A DNA stretch of 64,000 bases from Mytilus galloprovincialis (lineage: Eukaryota > Mollusca > Bivalvia > Mytilida > Mytilidae): assembly GCF_965363235.1 (NCBI RefSeq), contig NC_134846.1, positions 59,633,121 to 59,697,120 on the forward strand, in the 5' to 3' direction. Positions within the stretch are counted from its first letter, which is position 1, and every line of letters starts with the position of its first letter. The notes under the pieces are model-generated. The model was not told the origin of the DNA. It worked only from the letters and a program-made list of their open reading frames with translations, and ran no database searches. Made by a program: the position numbers and the translations under genes. Below are positions 34,489 through 49,017 of this stretch, piece by piece.

Positions 34489-35837
34489 GTTCAAGCAATT
34501 GGATCAACATATATATCAAAAAATGACTCAATAACAGATTAATGTTCAACAGCGAATTTCTCTGTCGGAGTGGTCAGTAGAAAATGGAAATGTATCTGTA
34601 TGTACAATGGCAATTAACACTCATCCTGCAATGGCTTCCTCACTGAAACGAAAAAAAAGTTAAACATATTTTAATATTTAATTAAAGAAAACTTAGACAT
34701 TGTTTTCATCTGAAATACAAAACTGTTATTTCAAATACCTTGTTTTTAAAATAGAACAAACTAATCCACAAGATGCCATTTTCTAAAATGTCCAACAAAG
34801 CTGCCAAGAAAACCAAAATAAAGTATGAACAGCATCGAACACTGATATGCCTCACTGTGTGACCTACCAGTTTAATTAAAAAAATATTGAGAATTCTTGA
34901 CTGCAATGCCACAAAAAGGCTCACCCAAGTCTCACTTCCAGAACTTTTATCATGTAGAGAGAAAAAAAAATGTGATAAAAATTTGAATTGAAAGATGGTG
35001 TTTCTTTTTATGGAATTCTAAATAAGGAGTTTGACTACCAGTTGTATATCAATATTTAAGTAATGTCAGCAGATATTTAGCGGGCACATATTATAAAGGC
35101 ACAGCTCTCTCGTAAATGTAAACCTAGACTGTATAAAACATGTATTTAGTTTTAGTAAAGAAAATGGATAAAAAAATATTACCAGAAAACAAACAGTCAT
35201 GATATATCCAAGTAGTTGCTTTTAGTTGTACACATATGCATAAAAATGTTATACATCAAATGGCACCTTGTGGATTTTTTTTAATTCAAATTTGACACTA
35301 CTATATGAAAAGTTTAAGACAGGGTCTGTATAAATATTTTCCAAAAATAAATAAACTCATGATATTAAATTCCTAAAGAAAAGGTTCTTCATTTTCATCA
35401 AATAATTATTATTGAAATTTAATAACTGTTTTATTAATTTCTTGTCTGAAACTTTTCAATATGAATAGGTTGTATATCATAAATTTCATAAAAAATCTCA
35501 GGAAATACCTTACATTGTACTTTTATAAAAAATTAAACCTACATTTGCTGTGCTATTTTAGTGTCTTATACATTGTATAACTAAGTTTTAAGGACAAAGA
35601 AACTTTAAACTTTCTCTACAAATATGTATTAAAGTAAATGAATTTGAACATTAGATCATTTAAAATTTCAATCAATCAGACTTAAATACTGTATATAATT
35701 AGGATTTTCATCAGTGGTGCTACAATCAATTTTTGGTCGGTCAACTATAATTTCCATTATGGGGAAAAAAGGTTGTACTGTGTTAAAACTTGTTTAAACT
35801 TATAATTCACATATTTAAAACAATTTGAATGGATTTT

Positions 35838-38479
35838 CTATGAATTTTCAAGAAACTTCATGTATTCTTTGGCATCTTTCATGTCGTTCTTTTTGTACAA
35901 TCTTCCTTCAACCTAAACAGATTGGTACATAGAAAGAAAAGGGGTCAAAGAAACAAGCATAATTTAGAACTTTTCTAATGCTTATCTGTGTATTTTAAAA
36001 TAACCTTATTTCAGAAATTATACATTTTAAAATGTTGAAAATTTATTCTGGTTTATGCATTTTAAATGATTTTTAATAGTAAAATTTCAACCCAGTCACT
36101 TTCAATTGCAGAATAAGTTTTTGCTTATAGTTAAGATCTTGTGTTAATTTCAAGATGTTCTGTTTGTTGTCAAACTCTTTGGGAAATCTACCCATTGTTT
36201 TTGTATACTGTTATTCAAAAGAAGGAAAAGCTTCTGTAAAAGAATTTTGAAGGTACTTCCTGAGAGTTGTTTAGTGTAACCTTTGTAATAAGGTGGGATC
36301 TCTTTAGTATACCTCTATTACAATGTTCCCTTTATCATCCATAATGGTTGACGCCTTTTCTCCTGTCCAGTTCTGCTTTCTAGAAAGCTTGTTCAATCAT
36401 TCAGTGGGATAAAGAAAACCATTCACATAACATGTAGTAAACAGTTCATATTAAAATCACACACTTCTCTCTAACATGCTTTTGAGTATTTGTGTTGGCT
36501 TTCTATTTCATTCATGATTTTATCCCATAAATCTTTCTATTCAACACCAACCAATTATTCAATAAGAATACAGAATGATAAATGATAGTATCTACTCCAA
36601 TCATATTTCTAACCCTTATTTAAAATGTCCCTATTACAGATCGAAATTCTTAGAGTAAATCTCTGTTTCGTGTATTCCATGATGGTCTAATTTGAGAAGT
36701 CCTTTCCTATATTTCATCGTTATTTCACAAAATTAATATTTTACCTTCGACAATTTCACAACTGAACTCAGATTTACTAGTAAGTTTATTACATTGTTCC
36801 ATGTTTAAAATTTAAAAAAATTATCCAAGAATTGTTATAATAAACAACAAACAAAACACATTTAAAAGTACATTTTTTTTTTAAAAATGACAAATAAATA
36901 TCTTATAACTACAAAATTTATGTTACTTAATTGACAATAAACCAACTACTCTCCATTTACTGTAGTTCTTTTTAATGTTTCAAGCCAATCATACATATAT
37001 AAGTATATCAATTTCTTAAATAATATTCCCTTACTCCTTTTAAGATTTTTTAATGCATTTCAAAACTGTTTAGTACACATGTATCAAAATTTAAAAAAAA
37101 TATCATAAATTGGTATTTTTTCTCTTGAATTCAGAAGATATCTAGCCTTGAAGCAGCACTATCCCCCCAACAATGGCAAGCTAACTCTCTTGTGAAATGA
37201 AAAACTCTTTTAGTTTTAATTTTAAGTCATCTTTGAAAGCATTAGCTGGATTTTATCAATCTTGCTTTCAATAAATTTTAATATGTAAAAAATGTGTAGT
37301 TTGGCTTCATATAACTTGTGTGTGAACTTAAAGGTTTTGTCCATAAGTAATTGTTTATGCATCAAATGAAAAATTCAGAGAGCTAGACTACCATAATTTT
37401 GAATGACAACATATCATATCATAGTAGGATTACATATCAATCTGAAGTCTAGAGGAAGAGAGATTTAAGAAAAATTGAAAGAAGAACTGTAAATAAACAC
37501 AACAAGCATACAATACTGATTTTTGTTTATCATTTTTCTGTTATAAGTCACGTCTTTTTCCAACAATCTTAAAGCAATAGAGGAGGCTATAAAATTGGAA
37601 ATATATCAATTGCCAGGTTGAAAGCGGTAACCCCATGAATCCTTTACCACTATAGAATACATGTATTATAAACTCAACACAAAATGTTTGCTTAAATCAA
37701 TTTATAAGATGTTTCAAGCCTCATCTATTGTTTAAACAACTGTAAAATGTATGTTTAGTTTTTTTTCTCCAAATCTTTTTAAATATCCTTTTTTTTTGTA
37801 AACAAGAACATGAACATTGCAAACATTAACTGCACCATTTACACTCTGAGAAATTAAATCTTACCTCGTAAATAAACATTATTTTTATGATGTTAACATT
37901 CAATATACACTGTTCAAAATGGTACACACTCTACTGAAATCAAATAAACGCTCAATATTTAATTTATGTTGAGTTCGTCATAGTAACAACAAAAGTTGCC
38001 ACTCACCTCTAGTGAGCATAGTCACACCACCCAACATCTTCTGTTTTGATTTCAGTCTTACCTCTACTTTCAGCTTCAAATCTGTTGTCTGACCCAAAGG
38101 GAGTTGGCTTCCCAAAATGGACAAATTCCTACTTGAAAAGAATGGCGTCACTTACCTCCAAATTATCCAAATTTCTGAGAAACATACCTTTGTTTTCTTT
38201 ATCTTTACTGAATGTGAAATTAACTGATAAAAGATTGAACTAACCTCGCTATTGCTGCCAATATCAGAGTATCAGGTAGGCATATTAGGAATTTAAATGT
38301 TATTAACACAGAGGGTATTTGGTTAACATTCAGACAATATTTTAGCGTATTTTCACATTTACTCCTCTTAACTAAATGCTATGACACATGTGTAGAAAGG
38401 TATTGGTTTATATGCTTAAAAGTTAAAACAAGGCATAGGTACTTTCTTTTATATTCAAACTGCCATTTCTCTGTTACTA
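35838..38479 (-). CDS. Unassigned coding-like exons 3' of LUC7L3
   Basis: On the minus strand, candidate exons 38479-38443, 38207-38156 and 38128-38062 join in phase (VTEKWQFEYKR, then NKDKENKGMFLRNLDNLE, then EFVHFGKPTPFGSDNRFE), with good acceptors and GAG|GTAAG-type donors for the last two. If the last exon is read through its donor, it stops at 38009. A second pair, 36379-36313 (KQNWTGEKASTIMDDKGN) and 35912-35838 (VEGRLYKKNDMKDAKEY, ending at TAG), also joins in phase. The phase between the two groups does not match directly, so an exon is missing or they belong to different isoforms. I do not recognise the protein. They may be an independent small gene or alternative 3' exons of LUC7L3. 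Confidence 0.4.
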
Positions 38480-38690
38480 CTGAAAACCAGACAGAGATGT
38501 CACTTAATCTTATAAATCTATCCTGTATTTCTAAGGCTGTATTTGATCGCTAACCTTATATGAGAAAGACTGCATTTTCATTTAATAAACAGACCCCCCA
38601 GTGATCCACTCACCTTGTAAATCTGGAGTAATCTCCCTTGGGAAACACTTCACTTACCTCATTTTGGATCATATTTTATGTCACCTTTCC

Positions 38691-41600
38691 TCATTGCATG
38701 GGTTCTTCAATGTTCTCAGGATTTTCGTTGTTTTCTAGTGACTTTTCTTCTGATCTTTCTTCACTTTTCTTTCTCTCTGGCTCTTCTACTGAAGAAGTTG
38801 TGAATTTTCAAAATTAAGTTACAATATGCAGTAGATAAACACCTTCATTAATATTTACAAGTAACTGTTCCTTGGATTTCAAATAAAATTCTATTCTATT
38901 ATTGTATATTGTTTCCAGTCACATTCATAAACCAGAATGTGTCCCCAGTACACGGATGCCCCACTCGCACTATCATTTTCTATCTTCAGTGTACTGTGAA
39001 ATTGGGGTCAAAACTCTTATTTGGCATCAAAATTAGAAAGATCATATCATAAGAAACATGTGTACTAAGTTTCAAGTTGATTGGACTTCAACTTCATCAA
39101 AAACTAGCTTGACCAAAAACTTTAACCTGAAGCGGGACAAAAGGATGTGCAGACCAGAAAACATAAAAACACTATCGTAGGTGGGGCATCAAAAGGTCAT
39201 GTTTTGTTTAAATGCTGGACTTTTGCTGCAGGAAAGCTATCTTACTTTTTTTCTATGATGTCAAGTGATAGTCAACAAATATACTACTTCACATAATATT
39301 CACAAGATTTTAAAATATACAAGAAGAAAAAAGAACAAAATCATAAACCGGGTTAAACATAACTACAATCAAGATTTTAGTCTTTATCTAATTACCAGGT
39401 TTGTCTTCTTTCTCTATGCTCTTTTCTTTTTCTCCATTCTCTTGGTCTTTATCCCTACTTCTCTCTCTGCTCTTATGATCCTTGTCTCTACTTCTTTCTC
39501 TACTCTTTTGATCTTTGTCACTGCTTCTTTCTCTACTCTTATGATCCTTGTCTCTGCTTCTTTCTCTACTTTTATGATCCTTGTCCCTACTTCTTTCTCT
39601 ACTCTTATGATCTTTGTCTCTACTTCTTTCTCTACTCTTATGATCTTTGTCTCTACTTCTATGATCCCTACTCCTTCTGTCTTTCCTATCTTTATCCCTG
39701 CTTCTGTCTCTACTTCTCTTGTCTCGACTTCTATCCCGACTTTTTCTATCTTTATCCCGACTTTTGTCTCGACTTCTTACATCTCTACTTCTCCTGTCCC
39801 TGTCTCTTCTCCTGGACGAGTCCTTGTCCCTTGACCGGGACCTAGTCCTTCTACGTCGGTGGTGATGCGATCGGTCGCGTGATCTGCTTCTTGATTTGTG
39901 ACGATGTCGACTTCTGCTTCTACTTTTCCTACGCCTGTTTAAAAAGATGCAAGTTTTTTTAAAAAAATATAAAAATATGGTTAGATAGTAAAACAGTCAT
40001 CCACAAAGTTTTCAAAAGAAATGTTAAGCTATAAATGTTTCATAAGAACTATGCATTCAAAGAAAGTAAAACTTGAAACATATTTTTACAATGATTATGT
40101 ATCAGTATAAAGATCACACTGTTGATGAGATCGGCTTTGTTAAAAAAGAAATGCACATGCCAGTAGCTTTTCTTTCTTTTTCATTATATTACTGGTTTAT
40201 TTTGGCTGTACAAATTTCTCTTCTCAAACAATAGATTTATGTTTACAAACAAGAAGTGGTTAGCATGCAAATAAAATACAAGTACAAACCTGTGTCTATC
40301 TTTACTTTCTGATCTCCTCTTTCTATCTCTGTCCCTATCTTTATCCCTTTGTCTTTCTTTCTCTTTTACTTTTTCTCTTTCCTTTTCTTTTTCTTTTTCC
40401 CTTTCTTGATCTCGTTTCTTACGGTCTTCTCTTTCTTTTTCTCGTTCTTTTTCTCTTTCTTCCCTTTCCTTTGCCAATCTAGACTCTCTTTCTTCGTCTT
40501 CCATTACTTTTTTCTGCAATCATATAAAATGGAAACAAGTTAAGTATATAATTAGAATGTAATTTTCCAAACAGATCATATTTTCAATATAGCAATATAC
40601 AATATTGTATACAGAACATTTATCAAATGTAAAGAACTCTAGACTTTTTATTATTGAACAGGACATTGATCTAATAAATTGCTTCGATGAGCCCATCTGG
40701 ATACAACACGGACAACGACATGATACCAATTTACAAAAAATAAAAATAGAATAAAAGATATATTGGGTATATATCAAAGAAAACAGCAGCCTATAAATGG
40801 AATAAAACTTATCCAAATATCAAGATATTAATATGTTTCCTTCAATAAATGGCAAGTCTCTATACTGTATGCCAAGACCATCACTATTTCATCTATCTTA
40901 TACTGTTTTGAACAAAAACTACAATTCATTTTTCTCCTTAAACTATTGCTGTATAGTCAACAAGATACAATGATTACCTTTTTCCAATCCTCCACATAAG
41001 ATCTGATTCTAGCATAACCAGCATGCTGTTTTCCCATTAAATGTTCATCAATTCTCTGTTGTACGTCTCCTACCACTAACAATGCCCCACATACTGTACA
41101 AACTTCCATTGTCTTCTCTGGTTCATTTGATGCATTGGCTAACTTACTCTAAAAATACAATTTATGTCATTTGATCAGATTTTTAGTCTACAATTTAGGT
41201 TAATATCGGTACAAACATCACAACTGTTGCCATATCATCACAATTTAGATGAATTTTGTTCACTATTTAATTTAAAGACTGAAACTTAGTTTTTTGATCT
41301 ACAACTCCTCTGAACAAGAAAATGGCAAATTGATATCCCTTGTAAGAATTTATATTTCCTTTGATTTGTATCTAAACTGTCTGATTCCTTCAAAATTAAT
41401 ATCTTTATAAGTAGACAAAAATAAACAAATTATGCCCATAAATTCATGAATATATTTTAGAATCTTAAAATATTGAGAAGCACTTTTTGCCCCTTTTAAT
41501 ATTATCTATTTTATTTAACAATTATGCTTAACACTGTGAATATGAACTCCCTTCACATACCTCCTCTAGTTGTCTTCTCTCATCTCTAAGTTGTTCACAA

Positions 41601-44600
41601 AGTTTCATTACACCTTGAGCTTCCTCAACCTTTCCTTCACAACCTAGTTCTTCTGCCTTTAAAAGTACGAGTTGACTTAAAACTTAATTTGGATATCATT
41701 ATACACATACTTGCTTCTTCGTGTTAGATAGAAGTACTCTTTCTCTTTGAATATGAAATTTGATAAAATCCTGGCAATACATCAGTACTAATTACTACAC
41801 AGTAAAAAATGTTTAGTTTTGTATTAAAGTATTAAAAATAAAATCAATGTTCATAGGGATAAAGGCAACATTCAAGATGTTACTGCAATGTTAAATTGAC
41901 AACCTTTAAGAATACAAGTGTATTCAAATGTTCAATAACTTTCTGTTGATTTTATCATAATATATGATTTATATATATAACATCACCGTAAAATTTGGAT
42001 GTGATATCCTGTTTATATAAAGATTTCTACCAGAAAAACTGTTCAATCTTACATTCAAAAACTATATTTTGACTGTCTACATAAAGATAGCCTTTCTTAT
42101 CATGCATATTATGAACATCTCTAGTGAGAATTTAAGTACACACTTACCTGCTGAACTAAATCATTGATTTTTTCTGTCAATATATTGATTTTCTCATCTT
42201 TCATCATATTCATATTGTTGCTCAACTGTAAATAGTTACAAAAGCATGAATTAAGATTAAAAAAAAAGAAAAAAAAGACGAAATGTTAAAACTAGTACAT
42301 AATCTATAATGATATTGGTTATTTCAATCAGCTGTATCTCGTGAAGGTGCAAAAATAAATAATTGAGTTTTGTATTTTGAACAAAACTTATCACAACACA
42401 ACTGCTAGTTTTAAAGATATGACTTACAGGCTTGTTATGTTTATCTTAGACAATTTTTATATGATACTGATTTTGTAACTGCTGAAAAATTAAAAAGATG
42501 CTTCATTTATCATGATAAATCAAATTGTAATGTTGTTGTTTGCATGCATGGATTTAATTCACATGTTGCCAACTTGGGATCTGTAACTTAAATTCTTTTT
42601 TAAAATGACCATGTGAATTTTTGTTGGCTGTGTTTTCCCTTTTTTAAATGAAAGATAGGTATTTAATTAAATGAAAGTGGCCATCAATTTTAAAGAATTA
42701 GCCCTTAGTTACATCATGATGGCCCCACTATGCATTAATCTTATAGATTCACCAGAGCTTACTCTCCTTTTTCTGTCCAACTGTGAACTACCAAATTTAC
42801 ATATTGGGCCACCCTTAAAAAATTGTTTGTTTGGCAAGTGGGTAGGTAGGTAGGGAATTTTTTTTTTTTTTAAAAGCTTTATACATGTAAATCATGAAGT
42901 CTCTAGATCAATGTTGTCTAAAGCATTGCAGCATTGTTGAGTGTACATGCTGGTGGTTTCTTTCAAAGGGGTCAACCATCAATGTAACATTCTACATCAT
43001 TATAGACATATGGATAATTTCATGTAAGACAGTCAGTTTTATTGGCAGAGTTAACCAAAGTACCCAGAAAAAAACACAGAACTGAGGCAGGAAACTGACA
43101 AATTAACCATATACAAGAATGTGTCCAAAGTACACGGATGCCCCACTCGCACTATCATTTTCAATGTTCAATGGACCGTGAAAATTGGTAAAAAATATAA
43201 TTAGGCATTAAAATTAGAAAGATCATATCATAGGGAACATGTGTACTAAGTTTCAAGTTGATTGGACTTCAGCTTCATCAAAAACTACCTTGACCAAAAA
43301 CTTTAACCTGAAACTCGCACTTTCATTTTCTATGTTCAGTGGACCGTGAAATTGGGGTCAAAAGTTTAATTTGGCTTTAAAATTAGAAAGATCATATCAT
43401 AAGGAACATGTGTACTAAGTTTCAAGTTGATTGGACTTCATCAAAAACTACCTCGACCAAAAACTTTAACCTGAAGCGGGACAGACGGACGAAAGAACGG
43501 ACGCACAGACCAGAAAACATAATGCCCCTCTACTATCGTAGGTGGGGCATAAAAATGTATGACGTGAAAATTGAACTTTTATTGTGGAACTGCCCATTAA
43601 ACAGAGGCCTAATGTCACATCTTGAAGTAGTGGCCACAGTTTGGTAAAATTACCATAAGTTAAATGGCTCAACCACTACGGCTCCTTGTACAAATGGACA
43701 AAGATTTAAAACTTTAATTGTTTGCTTTGGTTTTATGAACATCACTTTCTACACCATATGGGTAATTTCATGGCAGTAAGTTTTAGTGGCATATTAACCG
43801 TAGTACTTGAAGGAAAACGCCAACCTGTGGGAGGAAACGGACTAACCTTATCACATATGACATGAAAATCAAACCTTAATTTTGCAACTGCCCAACTAGG
43901 GCTCAAACCAATACCCAGAGGCTAGTAATCAAAACATGTAAGGTGTGCCGAACTACCATACAAACACACCTACTGCCCCTGATAAGTTTTGAGGATAAAG
44001 GATCTGACCCAAATTAGGATAGCAAAATATTAAAAATTTGGAAGGTTGGCACAAATAGACATGGTGTTTATACCAATATTATCCAAGTGCAAGGTTTTTC
44101 AGGGCTAGCTAGGTTTAAAAAGTATAAATTCAAAATGGAAATATGCAGCAGGACAGACAATTTTTGCAGATAAATAAATTATGGGTTGTAATGCGTTTGA
44201 TTAACAGAAATCTGGACATGCATTACATGAATAAAGATAAATTAATGAGCCATTAGAATTGTGGAAAAGGAGGGGATTTTATTCATCACTAGTACACTAG
44301 ATACATTTATAAATATGTTTCTGTCAGTATCTTTTATGTTTTAAGAATTATCTTATTCATGTTAAGAAGAATTAAGGCAAGAAAAGGGGGAAGTACTTCA
44401 ATTGACACAAGATGCTAGTCTTTAAAATATGTATGTTTTGTACCAGGCTAGCATCTACTGGTACAAAACTACTATGAACCTGTAAATCTGGGACCATTTT
44501 GGTCTTTAAGCTTTGGTGCTTACAGCCATAATTATCTTGAATCATCAATGCATCATTGTGGTTCTGACTATAGTAGATACTTTGTTCTCTGGTTCAAGGG

Positions 44601-47600
44601 AAAATTTGTCAATGATAAATTTCAAATATTTAATAAGTTCAACAAATGTAAGAGCCACGCATATTTGTTCTGTGATGTCCCGGTGAAAAATCTCATGAAG
44701 CGACAAAGTCAAGCAGAAATCATCTGTTTCTGCTTTACAAAAGATAAAATTTGAGCCCTCTACAAGGTCTCTCAGAACGTTTCTTTCAAAGAATAGCAGA
44801 AAATTTGATTTTTGATAAAATCCATCTCCCTTAACCAATGCATTGCAGCAAAGGGAGATGTTTTCCCCTGCCGCCCTCTTTGACATTACTTTTGGCAGAC
44901 TTTTTCAATTCCATGTCATTTAAATGTTTGCTCCCAATACAGTGTAAGGCAAGCACTTTTAAGATCGTGATTTGAAATAAGTAAAGCCAGGAACAAACTC
45001 TGCGGATACGATCAAATTCCGGCACAATTTCGATTTTTTTTAAATAAAAAAAATAAATTTCTAATACGCAAATAAAATTATTTGGGCGGCAAGTTTTTCA
45101 TTGGATCGGGCGGCAATGCCAAACAAATGAAATTTTATTTTAGGCCTTATCCATACTTATTTTACTTACACTGCCCTGTTGATTACTCAGAGCCAGGCGC
45201 TGATGTCCTCGCTTTATTCTTCTTTCACAATCTGAAACCAAACTTTGTAAATAACGGTGAAAATCTTCTTCATAACCAACTTTTCCAAATTTGGAACTTT
45301 TTGTATATCTAAAATGGAAAAAAAACACAGATATTTAGAATGTATATGTAAAAGTTTTTAATGATATCTCTTAGGAATAGATTACCTTAGCTGTATTTGG
45401 CAAACTTTTAGAAATTTTTGGTCCTCAATGCTCTTCAACTTCGTACTTTATTTGGCCTTTTAAACATTTTTTGATTCGAGCGTCACTGATGAGTCTTTTG
45501 AAGACGAAACGCCTGTCTGTCATAAATATAAAATTTTAATCCTGGTATCTATGATGACTTTATTAAATATATTTCATTATTTCAACCTTTTCACAAATAA
45601 TGAATCGCTACACCCAACATTGATCAATTGTACTTCATGTACTAAGTTACTTTTTTCAAGTTGACTAAACACAACACATAGGCACTGCAAAAGCAGGGTA
45701 TCAGACTGCAATCCCATTATTTGCCTAGGGTTCATTAAGGCAAATTATTATAACTATCAACTTCTTGACTTCATTCCAATGTAATTTGTACTTCTGTCAT
45801 GGTGGTTAACTATGCAGTTTGATGAACAGCAAACTGTAAAGTTTAAATAATGTTACAGCAGATTCCAACGAGTATGAAGCTACAGGTAGATTATTTGGTT
45901 AGCCTCCTTGTTAGCTCAACCATGAAATGATTATTACCTCAAAATTGGGAGGAGCATAGCACCAATTCATCATCCAATGAAAACACTCATATCAATGGCC
46001 TGTTTATAATATGTATGTTTCATACAAACTGGTTTCCCTAAACAACTTTGCAAATTAAATTTCATTTCTTATAGTTTTTGATTGAATTAAAAAATTCTAT
46101 GTTTTACAATAAATTAGAAGGGGAGTAAGGTTTATGTTTTGTTCAAGGATGATGTACTCTTGTGTTGATTCAATGCTAAACAAATGGAAATTTTATAGAA
46201 AATCCACAGCATTTCCCCTTGCACTTTCATAGTTGGCAATTTAGTACTTGATATATGGAGGATTGTTTGCAATTAAGCAGTGCTAGCAATGATTTCATTA
46301 AAACAAGTTTATAAATTTACATATTGGTCTAAACAAATATATATATGGACCAATTCAAGTACACCTTCTAGGGTGCGCTCGAATTTCGTGACTTCGGACG
46401 ATTTTTTTTAATTTACATTAACGGTTGTCTAGGACTTTTTGTAAACAATAAACGCTAGCACATCATAGAAAATCAAGTGAGTAGTCTATGCTTAAATTTT
46501 ATAACAAAAATATCTGTGGATTTTCTACAAAAATCTTGGTTTATTTGCCACAAAATCCCGTTTAACTTTTAAATGCAATAAAATGGCCCATCTCTATTAT
46601 TCATTATCTTTACTGTTTTTATATTATTGCAGTTTGAAACATTCGTAATTCAAAGGCTACAGAAGGGGTCATTAACCTTATACATACGCATAACTGGATT
46701 TATAAATGAACGGAGTAATTGACTGAAATAAAATTGGCAAATCAAACACACCTACAACATGCTTGTGAATTAGCTTATACTTATCAATAAATTTTAAATT
46801 TAGATTGAAAACTTATTTTTAAAACTGACTTGTAAAACAAGTTTTACAATGTTTATATTCTGTCACTAGTTCTGATTGGTTCTCTGTTTAACTATTGACT
46901 CCACCCAAAGGCTTGTGTACCTTATCTAATAATGATTTCATGGTTCAGCTAGCAAGGAAGCTAACCAAAGAATCTACATTTAACTTCATACTCGTTGGAA
47001 TCTGCTGTAAACAAACTTTGGACTTTGACTACCATTCTATGTCGTATCAATGTCATGTATGCTAACTTAAAGTTAACTTACTCTTTCTTGAGATGATCAT
47101 CATGAAGTTTTTCACATGGACCTAAAATATATACATGTATAATAGAAACCTACATGTAACTACATATGATTTGTAAAGTGAAGATGTGCATATGGTTGAC
47201 ATGTAGGTACTACTAACTAAAAGACAGAATAAATACTTAGACAATTCTTCCATACAGACTCAAAGATTTTTAAATCAACATATCAAATTAACCTTTTCCA
47301 TTAAACCCATTTTTATATGTGTTATCAAAAATAAAATCGTTTTGTCTGGCAAAATTTAAATTGTATATACAGGATTTAAAAAAATATCAGAAATAAAATC
47401 TATGATCTTATAGAAAATAAAATATTTCTCCAAATGAGGTGTTTCCAGTCTAGTTGGCAAAGGGGCTGTCCCTGGTTGGTGCTACTTAAAAATGAGTGCA
47501 TTTTATTGATGTTTTTAGAACACACATCTCCAATGTTAACTTAACCAACCTGTGAGCCAGAATGCTCTGAATTAAATATATTTTTTGCAACATACATGTA

Positions 47601-48981
47601 TATGAATTTTAAAATTTACGGTAAGAAAAGTTCTGACTGATCATGCTGATGGAGTTCTTTTTTTCATGTTTGATCAATGCACAGATTTCATAGTGTATCT
47701 TACTGGAAGTACAGTCTGTTCAAATTCTTTCACATTAGCATGTGTCAATCAACTCACCTAAATCAGCTCTTGTGTTAACAAACAGTTCATGTGGACAAAA
47801 ACCACACAGATAATATTTACATACCTGAAAAATAAAAGATTTTTTTCCATCTAAATCAAGACCCACAATTTTAAGAGAACTTTACTTGCTTGGTCAACAT
47901 ATACTACAAATTAAAGAACCTTAGTGAGCACGCTCACATACCCCACGTCCCCACATTGTCATTGGAGAAATTAAATAAGTATAAGAAAAAAAAATTGTAT
48001 AAGAAAAAATACTGAATAATAATTTCCTGTCAATATACACATCTACATAGTATGTCCTTATTATCTACAAAATTTCATGAAATTCTGTTGTGTGTTTTCA
48101 GAGGAGTTGAGATGACAAACTGTTAGAGAAGAACATTGAAGCAAATAAGTTCAAAGGGGCATAACTCCTAGAAAAAAAATTGAATCGTAATTTCCTGTTG
48201 ATATGCACATATACGTAGTATGTCCTTATTATCTACAAAGTTTCATGAAATTCTGTTGTGTGGTTTCAGAGGAGTTGAGATGACAAACTGTTGAAGTAGT
48301 ACCTTAGAGCAAATAAGTTCAAAGAGGTGTAACTCCTAGAAAAAAAATTGAATCATGATTTCCTGTCTATATGCACATCTACATAGTATGTCCTTATTAT
48401 CTGAAACGGTTTCATGAAATTCTGTTGTGTGTTTTCAGAGGAGTTGAGATGACAAACTGTTGCAGTAGTACATTGAAGCAAATAAGTTCAAAGGGGCGTA
48501 ACTCCTAGAAATAAAATTGAATCAGAATTTCCTGTTGATATGCACAACTACATAATATGTCCTTTTCATATAAAAAGATTTCGTGAAATTCTGTTGTGTG
48601 GTTTGAGAGGAGTTACGATTACAAACTGTTGCAGTAGTACATTAAAGTAAATAAGTTCAAAGGGGCATAACTCCTAGAAAAAAAATTGAATCGCAATTTC
48701 CCGTCGATAAGCACAACTACATAGTATGTCCTTATTATCTGAAAAGGTTTCGTGAAATTCTGTTGTGTGGTTTGAGAGGAGTTGCGATGACAAACTGTTG
48801 CAGTAGTACATTAAAGTAAATAAGTTCAAAGGGGCGTAACTCCTAGAAAAAAAATTGAATCGCAATTTCCCGTCGATATGCACAACTACATAGTATGTCC
48901 TTATTATCTGAAAAGGTTTCATGAAATTCTGTTGTGTGGTTTGAGAGGAGTTGCGATGACAAGAAACAGGACTGACGGACG

Positions 48982-49017
<36 letters not shown>

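Noticed and set aside
39265-39834. 189-residue plus-strand ORF rich in Ser/Thr/Phe
   Set aside because: It is antisense to LUC7L3 exon 9; its repeats are the reverse complement of the RDKDHKSRERS units.
40349-40543. Phe/Ser-rich plus-strand ORF
   Set aside because: Antisense shadow of the KERE-rich LUC7L3 exon 8.
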